A stretch of DNA of 64,000 nt, taken from positions 1 to 64,000 of the forward strand of contig NZ_JAPDDP010000044.1 in NCBI RefSeq assembly GCF_027587195.1. Reading direction: 5' to 3'. The position numbers and the translations under genes were made by a program. Within the stretch, counting starts at the first letter, position 1. Every line of letters begins with the position of its first letter. Of this stretch, positions 8,823 through 17,397 are shown in pieces. Under the pieces are notes generated by a model. It was not told the DNA's origin. It made no database searches and was given only the letters and a program-made list of their open reading frames with translations. This DNA is from Solirubrobacter phytolaccae. Its GTDB lineage: Bacteria; Actinomycetota; Thermoleophilia; Solirubrobacterales; Solirubrobacteraceae.

Positions 8823-10772
8823 ATGCCCGAACACGACTCCGGCACCGCCATGCAAACCGCCGTGATCAAGGTCACCCGGTCCGCGCCCGCCGCGGACTTC
8901 ACGGTCGAGCTGCTCGACGCGGACGGCGACCGGCTCGAGATCGAGACGATGGTCGCCGGCCTGCCGGAGCTCGCGGCGCTGCAGGTCCTCCCGAGCGCCG
9001 CGACGATCGGGCAGGCGCTGGTCGCGTTCTACGCCGACACGACGAGCTCGCATCAGTTCAGCCCGATCGGGACCGCGCTCGGAGACCTGCTCCTGGGCGG
9101 CAAAGTCGGTGCGCACTGGACACGACTTCAAGGCGCCGGTCCTCACCGCACCCTGCTGCAGATCGAAGACCCCGACCTTGCACTGCTCCCCTGGGAGCTG
9201 ATCCGCCACGGCCAGCGGCGGCTGTTCGCGAATCCGCAGGCGCCGTGGGCGCGCGCGGACGCTCTGGTGCCGGAGCCGGCCGAAGAGCTCCTCCCGCTGC
9301 GCCTGCTGGTCGTGGAGGCACCCGGCATGGGTCTGGACACGGCAGCCGAGACGCGCGGCATCAAGGCGGCGCTGAGCGCGTTCGACGGCGCAGTCGACGC
9401 TCATTTCCTCACGAACCCGAGCGAGAGCGACTTGCGCGCGGCCTTCGAGTTCCGGCCGCACGTCTTCCACTTCAGCGGTCACGCGGGGCCCGATCCGGAT
9501 TCAGGGCTCCCTGGGTTGCAGATCGCAGACCTCTCGCTCACCAGCGACTACGTGGTCCACTTCCTCTCGAACGAGCTGCCGCGCCTCGTGGTGCTCAACG
9601 CCTGCCGCACGGCGAACGGGGACGTTGGCCAGGTCCACACGCTGGTCGAGAGCTTCCTGGAGATCGGCGCAGCGGCGGTCGTCGGCATGCGCGGCGACAT
9701 CCATGGCGCTCCGGCGGCGTGCTTCGGCGAGCAGCTGTATCGCGCGCTCGCGGCACACCACCCGATCGACGTGGCGGTGGCGACCGCGCGCAACGAGCTC
9801 GCCCGCTCGCACAGTGCCGTGCTGCGCGACTGGAGCCTTCCGAGCCTCACGCTCCGGGTGCCGCCCGAGCACGTCCTGCCGATGTGCGAGCGAACGACGA
9901 AGGACGACCGAAAGGCACTCGAGGACGAGCTGGGCGACCGGCTCCGGACGTTCGTCGACCGCTCGAACGAGCGCCGGAAGCTGACGGCCATCGATCCGCA
10001 CGTCGGCTCGCCGGAGCGGTTGGTCGTCGTCCACGGCGAGATGGAATCAGGCAAGACCGCGTTGCTGCAGTGGATCCGCCGCCGCAGCGCGATGCGCGGC
10101 GTGTGCGTCCGCTACGTCGACTTCCGCTCGCCTGAGCGGATCAACTTCGTGCGCGCGCTCGAGATCATCCGCGACGAACCCGACGACGTCGCGCTGCTCG
10201 GCCTCTCACCGACCGCGTTCAGCAGCTTCAACTACGACCTGGGCTTCCTGCTCGAGGGGCGGCTTCCCGTCGCGCACAGCAACGGCGTGAGCGCGGTGCC
10301 GGCACCCGAGCGGCCCAAGTCCTACGAGCTCGGAGAGAACATGGTCGACGAGATCTTCACGTCGTTCCGGACGGCGCTGCAGAGCGCCACCAGCGCGGAG
10401 CGCCCGCTGGTGCTGATTCTCGATCACGTCGGAGCAGTGCTGCAGCCGGACTTCACCGATCGTCTGTATCCGCTGCTGATCAAGCGCGTTCTGGCGACGA
10501 AGGAGCTGGAGCACGTGCGGATCGTCGTCGTGCTGTCGCCCGAGCAGCGGCGCGATTACTGGCCGGCGTCCGACGCCGACGTCGGCTACCGGGTGCCGGT
10601 CGACCTCCTCAAGCCGGGGGAGTTCCAGCGCTGCGCGGAAGACGTCGTGCTGGCGCTGGGCAAGCCGCTGAACGCGGTCCTCTCCAACCTGATCGCCGCG
10701 CTGGAACCGCTGTTCGCGCCCGCCGACTGGGTCCCGAAGAAGCTCGACGAAGTCCGGGGGCTGATCCCATGA
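8823..10772 (+). CDS. CHAT-family cysteine protease fused to P-loop ATPase
   Basis: A 649-residue first gene of a four-gene cluster. The ATG at 8823 has an AGGG-type site upstream; the frame is open further back, but that stretch is antisense to the flavoprotein. The CHAT (caspase/gingipain-like) domain covers about 80-350: LPWEL at 122-126, catalytic His220 in FHFSGHAG and catalytic Cys261 in VVLNACRTA. A P-loop NTPase follows, with Walker A GEMESGKT (405-412) and Walker B LVLILDH (529-535). No signal peptide or TM is present, so it should act in the cytoplasm. The family cleaves proteins, often after basic residues. Its stop overlaps the next start (ATGA), so the ratio of the two proteins is probably fixed. 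Target unknown. Confidence 0.85.
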   Translation: MPEHDSGTAMQTAVIKVTRSAPAADFTVELLDADGDRLEIETMVAGLPELAALQVLPSAATIGQALVAFYADTTSSHQFSPIGTALGDLLLGGKVGAHWTRLQGAGPHRTLLQIEDPDLALLPWELIRHGQRRLFANPQAPWARADALVPEPAEELLPLRLLVVEAPGMGLDTAAETRGIKAALSAFDGAVDAHFLTNPSESDLRAAFEFRPHVFHFSGHAGPDPDSGLPGLQIADLSLTSDYVVHFLSNELPRLVVLNACRTANGDVGQVHTLVESFLEIGAAAVVGMRGDIHGAPAACFGEQLYRALAAHHPIDVAVATARNELARSHSAVLRDWSLPSLTLRVPPEHVLPMCERTTKDDRKALEDELGDRLRTFVDRSNERRKLTAIDPHVGSPERLVVVHGEMESGKTALLQWIRRRSAMRGVCVRYVDFRSPERINFVRALEIIRDEPDDVALLGLSPTAFSSFNYDLGFLLEGRLPVAHSNGVSAVPAPERPKSYELGENMVDEIFTSFRTALQSATSAERPLVLILDHVGAVLQPDFTDRLYPLLIKRVLATKELEHVRIVVVLSPEQRRDYWPASDADVGYRVPVDLLKPGEFQRCAEDVVLALGKPLNAVLSNLIAALEPLFAPADWVPKKLDEVRGLIP

Positions 10773-13700
10773 GCACCGCGTCCGAGCTGCTCGCGCGCCT
10801 CGCAGACGGCGAGTCGCCGGCCTCGATCCTGGCGTCGCTGCGCCCCGAGTCCGAGCCCGCGCTACTCGCGCGCTGCGCGGTGGTGCGCACGTTCGACCGC
10901 GACCTGTTCAACGCGGTTCTGGCTCAGGGCGGAGACTTCGAGACGCTCGTCCAGGCACCGGGCGTGTCCCGGCTCCCGCGCACCGACGGGATCTACGAGC
11001 TCACGCCCAGAGAACGCGAGCGGCGGTGGCGATCGTGGTGGAGCGACGCCGACCCCGAGACGCTGCCGCCCGAGTTGACGGCCCTCCTCGAGAAGCTCGT
11101 CGGCTACTACACGCGCCCCGATCAGGCCCTCGATCGCCTCGCCCAGCTCGCGCTGATCCGGCCGGAAGAGGCGATCGGCGAGTTCCGCGAGCAGTTCGCC
11201 GACAAGGATCGCCGCTTCGACCTTGCGGCCTGCCAGGACCTGATCGACGTGCTCAGCGACCCGCTGCGTGAACGGCTGCTCAGCACCGAGCTCAAACGCG
11301 TGCGCGACGACCGGGCGACGCTGCTGAAGGCGCGTAGCCATTGGTCGGCCGAGTACTTCCAGACCGCGACGTTCATCCAGCCGGCACGCTTCGACGACGT
11401 CTACGGCGGTCTGTTCGCGCCCGGCGGCCCCCGCGTGCTCAACGCCCACGCGCCCGGCGGCCGCGGCAAGACGACGCAGCTGCGCGCGCTGATCGCCCGC
11501 AGGCTCGTGCCCGAGCAGGACACGCCGCTCGGCCCGCTGATCGCCGGAGGCCGGATCCCGTGCGTGCGCGTCGACTTCGACCTCGTCGACCCCGTCAACG
11601 CCGCCCGCTACCCGTGGCTCATCCTGCTCGAGACCGCGGCGCAGCTCGACGACCAACTCTCGCGCGCGCCGTTCAAGGGGCTGCTGCACGAGTACGGCTG
11701 GGCCGTCCCGCTGCTGCGCCGCAACCCCTCCGATCCCTCCCGCGCGGAGGTCGCGAGCAAGTGGATGCGCAGCGAGGGCGCGCGGGCCGCCGAGTCCGTG
11801 CCGCGCGACTTCATGCGCACGCTCAATGAGCAGCTCGGCGACACGCCCGTCCTGCTCGTGCTCGACACCCTCGAAGAGGTCCATCTGCGCCCCCAGGGGG
11901 ATCTCGCCGCGCCGATGCAGCTGCTCGCCGACCTCCTTCACGACTGCCCGGGGTTGCGCGTCATCCTCGCCGGCCGCCACACCGTCGAAGAGGTGCTCGG
12001 GCCGGTCGCGGAGATCCTCGGGCCGATCGAGGTCTTTGAGGTCGAGAAGCTGCTGGCGGACGAGGCCGAGCGCTACCTGGCCGATCGTCGCGGGCTGGAG
12101 GGTGAGGGCGTGCGCGCCGCGATCATCGACAACGCCGGCGGCGATCCGTTCAAGCTCGCGCTGCTCGCGGATCTCGTCCAGGAGCAGCCGGGCATCCCGC
12201 CCGAGCAGATCCGCGGCTACCCGGCCGACGTGATCCGCCTGATCCGCCGGATCATCAACCGGATCGACGAGCCCGGCGTGCGCTGGCTGCTGCGCTACGG
12301 CGTCGTCCCCCGCACGCTGACCCTCGCGTTCGTCCGCGACGTGATGGAGCCCTACCTGCGGGCGGCGATGGCGGGTGTCGCGGCGTTCGACCCGCCGGGC
12401 GACGACGACGTCCCCGCCGAGCTCGAGGAGCGCGAGCCGCCCTTCCCGCCCGACTATCTGGACACGCCGGACTCGAGCCTCGACCTCGGCGCGCTCTGGC
12501 AGCAGCTGAGGCAGTACGTCGTCGGATCGACCGGCTGGGTGTTCGAGGTCGCCGACGGCGCCACCGAGGCACCGGTGACGCTGCGCTTCCGCGACGACGT
12601 CGCGATCCCGATGCGCAAGCTCCTGCGCCGCAAGGGCGTGGACAAGCTGCTGCACCGCGAGGCGGCCGAGTTCTACGAGGCGCGGGCGCGCGACGACAGC
12701 TCGGAGCGGTGGGAGCGATGGATGTCGGAGGCGCTGTATCACCGCTTCCAGCTCGCCGGGCACCGGGCCGAGCGCTTCTGGCGGCGGGCGCTCGACGAGG
12801 CCGGCTCATCGCCGTACCGCCGGGAGGCGATCGCGGGCGAGCTGCTGATGTCGGACTACATCGACTTCCAGGGCGCTCCGCTGCCATGGTCCGACACCGA
12901 GCCGATGGTCGCGGTCGAGACGCTCGTCGAGGCGCGCTTCGAGCACGCGGCAGCGCTCACGGAGCGCGCGCGGCTGGAGGGCGTCCCCGCCGACGACACC
13001 CTTTGGAGCCGGGCCGAGCAGAGCCGCGTCGCGATCACCCTCGCCGGCAAGCGGGTCGTGCCGTCGTTCCGCTTGGCGTACATCGACGCCGGGCTCGAGC
13101 TGCGGCACGGTCGTCACAAGGCGGCTGAGGCGCGGCTGCGTCGCGCGCTGACGAAGGCCCGGGGGCATGTCGACGTCGCCCGCCTGCGGATGCTGCTCGG
13201 CGACGCGCTGTTGATGCGCGGCGAGCCCGCGGCGCTCGAGGCGTACCGCGACGCGCTCGTCTCGGTCTCGCGGCTGCCCGCCTCGCGCGGGTGGCAGGCC
13301 GCGATCCGGCGGCGCATCATCGACGCGGCCTCCGCGCTCGATCGCCTCAAGGAGGCCTACGACGAGTACCACAAGCTCGAGGCCGTCACGGTCGGAGCCG
13401 AACGCGACGCGCTGACGCTGCTGGCCGCCGAGCAGGCCCTTCGCTCCGGCCACCTGACCTGGGCCGACGAGCGTGCGCGCCGCGTGCTCGGCGGGTCGGG
13501 CGAGTGGGGCGCGTGGGCGGTGCGGGTGACCGCAGCCGCGCGCCGTGACCCTCCAGCCGCGAAGCGCTACGCGCAGCGAGCCGCCGACGCGACCGGTCGC
13601 GCTCCCGCGGGCGGCGGCATCGCGGCCACCGCGAAGGCGGCCTGGTCGCAGGAGCTGCTGGGTGTGGCGGCCGGCTCGGCGTTCGAGCTCGAGACCGCGT

Positions 13701-16015
13701 TCGCGCATCTCGAGCAGGCCCGCAGCCTGTGGCAGTCGCAGGGTGAGCCGGAGGCGATGGCTCGCTGCATGATTGCGGCCGCCCGCCTGAAGCTGCGTAC
13801 GGTCGGCGATGTCAACGCCGCGCGCCAGCTGCTCGAGGACGCCGAGCGCCTGACCCTGCCTCCGCGCAGCGACGAAGGCGCGGCGCGCAGCCACCTGCGG
13901 GTCGAGCTTCTCGTCACCGAGGAGCGCCAGGCCGAGGCGGCGACGCTCGCTCGGCACGCCGTCAAGCGGTTGCGCGCCGCCGCCGCCCCGCCGCGGCAGA
14001 TCGTCGCCGCCGCGGTGCAGGCGCTGGCCATCTGCCCACCCAACGCGCGCCGGAAGCTGCTCGATATCCTCGTCGGCGAGTGCGAGCGGATCACGCCCGT
14101 GTCGGCGCGCGTAGCGGCGCTCGAAGGCCTGTCGCGTGTGCCGGTCCTGCCAGGCGGCGAGTGCGGCCAGCGGCTGACGGCGCTGCGCCGGCTGCTGCAT
14201 ATCCCGTCCGACCGCCGGCTGACCGCGGCCGATCGGGCGTTGCTGAAGCTGACGCTGGCCGAGGTGGCACGTGTGGCCGGCGACCGCCAGGCGGGTGTGA
14301 CCGTACTGATGGACGCGCGCCGCGAGCTGCGCGGGGGCGACGCCATGCTGTGGGTGCGCGAGTGGTCGCGCGCGCTGGACCGGATCGAGCTGACACGCCG
14401 AGACCGGCACTGGACCGCGCCTGCTGATCTCGACGCGTTCCTCGCGGCGCACACCGAGCAGCCGATGCTGTGCGCCGCGTTCCTGATCGAGCGCGCGGAA
14501 GCGAACGAGGAGGACGCGAAGGGCGAGGCGCGGCGGCTGCTGGGCCTCGCCGAGCGCGAGCTCGCCCGCGCGCCGGACGATGAGACGCAGTGGCACGCGC
14601 GGCTGGCCGAGGCGCAGGCGCGCGTGGACAGCGGCGGCCTCACGGCCTCTGACGTCGTGGCGCTGACCGCCGGCGCCGCGGCGCTCTTCATCGGCCTCGG
14701 ACAGCTCTGGCGCTCGACGAAGCGCTGGCTCGCGGAGCCCGAGCTCGGTCACGACGGGGGCGTCATCGAGGTGCAGGTGACGGCCGGCGACACGCTGTCC
14801 GTCGCCGTGCGGCCGCCCACCGACGCGCCCCGCCGGCAGGTGGCCGCGTCCGAGCCGCCGATCGCGGCGGTGCTGGCGACGGACGACCTCGAGCGGTTCT
14901 CGTTCGCGCTGGTCGAGCGCTGGCGCAACGATTGGATCGGCGCGGGCACGGCGCTCGGCGAGATGCTGCTGACCACGGAGGAGCGCGGCCGGCTCCTCGC
15001 GGAGCCGCGCGACGTGCGCATCGAGCTGGCCGATCCGCGCCTGCACGCGCTTCCCGTCGAGCTCGCGCGCGTCCCGACCACGCGCCAGCCGCTGGTGTTC
15101 GAGGAGCAGCTCCGCAGCTTTGCGCGCTCACTCTCGGGCGAGGTCGTCGCGCTGCACGCCACGCGGCTGCTGCAGTCGCTCTTGAACCGGCACCGCAACG
15201 CGAAGCTCGCGGTCGACGGTCAGCTCGGCCCGCAGACGCGACTGGTGCTCGATCGGGCCCTGGCGGAGGATCGCGACGGCGGGGTCCGCGCGCTGTACGA
15301 CCGGCTGCAGCCCGGGCTGGAGCCCGGCACGCGGCCGCTCGCGATCCTGGTGCATCCCAGCGCCGACCTCCAGCCGGGCGACATCGGGCACAGCACCGAC
15401 GTGGGATGGCTCTACGAGGCGAGCGGCTTCACCGTCTGGCGATTCGTCAGCCCGCGGATCGACGAGCTGCGCCGGGCGCTCACCTCCGCCGCGGCCGAGG
15501 GCATGGTCCCCACGGTCATGCACCTCGCCGGCAGCGTTCGCGTCTCCGGCGGGGCCGTCGCGCTGTCGTTCCTCGGCGCGGACTGGTACAGCGAGGCGCT
15601 CGAGGGCAACCGCTACTCGGACGGGTTGACCGCGGCCGCCGTCGACTCGCTCCTGAAGGCACTCCCGCGCGACGCGTTCCGTCCGCTCGTTGTGGTCGAC
15701 ATCGAGCGCCCGGAGGGCACCACCGAGGCGATTACCCATCTCCTACTGCGCAACCTGTTCGCGGGCGACCTGTTCGCGCTGGGCCGCTGCGCCGCCGTGC
15801 TGGCCACCGGCCTCTCGATGCCACACCAGCGCGATCCGTACGCGCAGCTCGTGCGAGCGCTCGCCCGCCGCGACACCGTCGGGGAAGTCGCGAGAGCCGT
15901 GCGCGCGACCGGGTACGCGGACGCGATGGCGGCGGACGGGCTGGAGTCAGCGCTCGGGCCGCTCGCGACGGCGCTGTACACCAACGTGCCCTGGCTGCGC
16001 CCGGTGTCGCGCTGA
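10769..16015 (+). CDS. STAND ATPase with TPR-like repeats and dead CHAT domain
   Basis: A 1748-residue protein. An N-terminal helical and winged region (1-200) of unknown family precedes a STAND-type NTPase with Walker A APGGRGKTT (228-236) and Walker B LLVLDTLEE (362-370), then a winged-helix lid. Residues about 640-1290 are Ala/Leu/Arg-rich helical repeats of TPR character. The C-terminus, about 1390-1748, matches the CHAT domain of the upstream protein: TALGEMLL and LPVEL (1428-1432) correspond to TALGDLLL and LPWEL. Catalytic His is Ser1589 and catalytic Cys is Glu1646, so it cannot be a protease. A peptidoglycan-binding-1-like motif (LLQSLLN 1467-1473, VDGQLGPQT 1482-1490) is inserted in it. 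Likely the sensor and scaffold of the cluster. No TM or signal is clear. Confidence 0.85.
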   Translation: MSTASELLARLADGESPASILASLRPESEPALLARCAVVRTFDRDLFNAVLAQGGDFETLVQAPGVSRLPRTDGIYELTPRERERRWRSWWSDADPETLPPELTALLEKLVGYYTRPDQALDRLAQLALIRPEEAIGEFREQFADKDRRFDLAACQDLIDVLSDPLRERLLSTELKRVRDDRATLLKARSHWSAEYFQTATFIQPARFDDVYGGLFAPGGPRVLNAHAPGGRGKTTQLRALIARRLVPEQDTPLGPLIAGGRIPCVRVDFDLVDPVNAARYPWLILLETAAQLDDQLSRAPFKGLLHEYGWAVPLLRRNPSDPSRAEVASKWMRSEGARAAESVPRDFMRTLNEQLGDTPVLLVLDTLEEVHLRPQGDLAAPMQLLADLLHDCPGLRVILAGRHTVEEVLGPVAEILGPIEVFEVEKLLADEAERYLADRRGLEGEGVRAAIIDNAGGDPFKLALLADLVQEQPGIPPEQIRGYPADVIRLIRRIINRIDEPGVRWLLRYGVVPRTLTLAFVRDVMEPYLRAAMAGVAAFDPPGDDDVPAELEEREPPFPPDYLDTPDSSLDLGALWQQLRQYVVGSTGWVFEVADGATEAPVTLRFRDDVAIPMRKLLRRKGVDKLLHREAAEFYEARARDDSSERWERWMSEALYHRFQLAGHRAERFWRRALDEAGSSPYRREAIAGELLMSDYIDFQGAPLPWSDTEPMVAVETLVEARFEHAAALTERARLEGVPADDTLWSRAEQSRVAITLAGKRVVPSFRLAYIDAGLELRHGRHKAAEARLRRALTKARGHVDVARLRMLLGDALLMRGEPAALEAYRDALVSVSRLPASRGWQAAIRRRIIDAASALDRLKEAYDEYHKLEAVTVGAERDALTLLAAEQALRSGHLTWADERARRVLGGSGEWGAWAVRVTAAARRDPPAAKRYAQRAADATGRAPAGGGIAATAKAAWSQELLGVAAGSAFELETAFAHLEQARSLWQSQGEPEAMARCMIAAARLKLRTVGDVNAARQLLEDAERLTLPPRSDEGAARSHLRVELLVTEERQAEAATLARHAVKRLRAAAAPPRQIVAAAVQALAICPPNARRKLLDILVGECERITPVSARVAALEGLSRVPVLPGGECGQRLTALRRLLHIPSDRRLTAADRALLKLTLAEVARVAGDRQAGVTVLMDARRELRGGDAMLWVREWSRALDRIELTRRDRHWTAPADLDAFLAAHTEQPMLCAAFLIERAEANEEDAKGEARRLLGLAERELARAPDDETQWHARLAEAQARVDSGGLTASDVVALTAGAAALFIGLGQLWRSTKRWLAEPELGHDGGVIEVQVTAGDTLSVAVRPPTDAPRRQVAASEPPIAAVLATDDLERFSFALVERWRNDWIGAGTALGEMLLTTEERGRLLAEPRDVRIELADPRLHALPVELARVPTTRQPLVFEEQLRSFARSLSGEVVALHATRLLQSLLNRHRNAKLAVDGQLGPQTRLVLDRALAEDRDGGVRALYDRLQPGLEPGTRPLAILVHPSADLQPGDIGHSTDVGWLYEASGFTVWRFVSPRIDELRRALTSAAAEGMVPTVMHLAGSVRVSGGAVALSFLGADWYSEALEGNRYSDGLTAAAVDSLLKALPRDAFRPLVVVDIERPEGTTEAITHLLLRNLFAGDLFALGRCAAVLATGLSMPHQRDPYAQLVRALARRDTVGEVARAVRATGYADAMAADGLESALGPLATALYTNVPWLRPVSR

Positions 16016-17397
16016 TGGATCCGCTCGCCGCGCGCAAGGTCATCGAGCTGCGGCAGAAGCTCGCGGGCATCCAAGCGGAGTTCGCCGGCTGGATGGCCGA
16101 CGCCGGCGAGGACAAGCCGCTGCGCAAGCACCAGTCGCAGATCTCGCACATCACGCGGCAGCTGGGCGTGATGGTCGACGGCCTGCGTGCGCAACTCGAT
16201 GCGCTCGCGCGCGACGACGAGCTCGTGCTGGGCCGCTGCCGCGAGGTGCAGATCCGGGTGTTGGAGGTGCACCGCCTCTGGGACTACTTCCGCTCGAAGC
16301 TGTCGCTGCGCTACGTGGAGTGGTTCCGCGACTACCTCGCCGTCGCCGACGAGCTGGCCCACGCGTGCTACGCGCCGGCGCGAGACGCGTGCACCGGCGG
16401 GGTCGTCCCGCGCACGATCCCGCTGGTGTTCTTCAGCGGCGAGTTCAGCCCGTATACGCATGCACGCGACACGGCGTTCGCCGTCGAGACGGTCGAGAAC
16501 GCGATGAGCAGCCGCGAGCTGCGTGAGTTCGCCGATCGCCTGCCGGTGCCCGTCATCGGCGTCCCCTGGTACCAAGTCTCGCACCTGCCCGACGTCCTGA
16601 TGATCGCGCATGAGGTCGGGCATGGCGTCGAGGACGACTTCGGCCTCGGTGAGCCGATGGAGGCCGCCCTCGAACCGATCCTGGCGGCGTACGACGAGGA
16701 TGCCGAGTTCGCCTGGAACCACTGGCGGCGGGAGCTGTTCGCCGATCTCTACGGTCTGCTGGCCGTCGGACCCGCGTACACGATGGCACTGGCGGATCTG
16801 CTGGCGACCGACACCCGGTCGATCGTCGCCGAGACGGGGGAGTTCGCACGCTTCGACGTGCACCCCCCTGCGACCTTGCGGCTGGCCGCGCAGTCGGTCG
16901 CGATCGACAAGCTGGAGCTCGCCGTGGATCCGGCCGAGAGCCGCAGCGCCTGGGAGCGCACGTTCGCGGCGGCGCCCGGCGACCGCTTCCACCTGCAGGT
17001 CAAGGACGTCACCGAGACGCTGCTGGGGGTGTCGTACCGGGTGTTCGGGAACCGGACGCTCGCAAGCGTGCTGGAGAAGCGGCCCGATCCCGTTGGCTGC
17101 AGGGCGGTCAAGCAGGCCGCGCTCGCGGAGCTGCGCGTGAACGGGGACGACGTGCGCGTGCTCATGGCCGGCGCGCGGATGGCCTTCGAGGAGAACGCCG
17201 AGTCCTATGTCCGGCCGACGGTCGAGGACGCTCTAGGCCCGCAGGACCGGATCCTGGCGCGCGCCGTGGCGAACATCGACAGCAAGACGCGGCACGCCGG
17301 CCCACGCGAGCTGAGCGAGCAGCACGACCTCACCGCCGGGGCGGAGCTGCTGCGCGCCCTGGAAACGCGAGACGCAAAGGAGCAACCCCGTGAGTGA
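16015..17397 (+). CDS. Cytoplasmic HExxH metallopeptidase of the CHAT cluster
   Basis: A 460-residue protein whose ATG overlaps the previous stop by one base (TGATG). Residues 1-120 are helical, probably coiled coil. The zinc site HEVGH lies at 199-203, in MIAHEVGHGVEDDFG. ELFADLYGLL begins with Glu240, well placed to be the third zinc ligand as in gluzincins, and Asp244 adds to the likeness. No signal peptide is present. I do not recognise a named peptidase family. The C-terminal 150 residues are helical and of unknown role. Being third in an overlapping cluster with a CHAT protease and a trypsin suggests it works in the same pathway, perhaps as effector or regulator. Confidence 0.75.
   Translation: MDPLAARKVIELRQKLAGIQAEFAGWMADAGEDKPLRKHQSQISHITRQLGVMVDGLRAQLDALARDDELVLGRCREVQIRVLEVHRLWDYFRSKLSLRYVEWFRDYLAVADELAHACYAPARDACTGGVVPRTIPLVFFSGEFSPYTHARDTAFAVETVENAMSSRELREFADRLPVPVIGVPWYQVSHLPDVLMIAHEVGHGVEDDFGLGEPMEAALEPILAAYDEDAEFAWNHWRRELFADLYGLLAVGPAYTMALADLLATDTRSIVAETGEFARFDVHPPATLRLAAQSVAIDKLELAVDPAESRSAWERTFAAAPGDRFHLQVKDVTETLLGVSYRVFGNRTLASVLEKRPDPVGCRAVKQAALAELRVNGDDVRVLMAGARMAFEENAESYVRPTVEDALGPQDRILARAVANIDSKTRHAGPRELSEQHDLTAGAELLRALETRDAKEQPRE

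Noticed and set aside
14652-14720. Possible transmembrane helix in the STAND protein (about residues 1295-1317)
   Set aside because: The segment is Ala/Gly-rich and only weakly hydrophobic, with charged residues close by, and sits between soluble domains.
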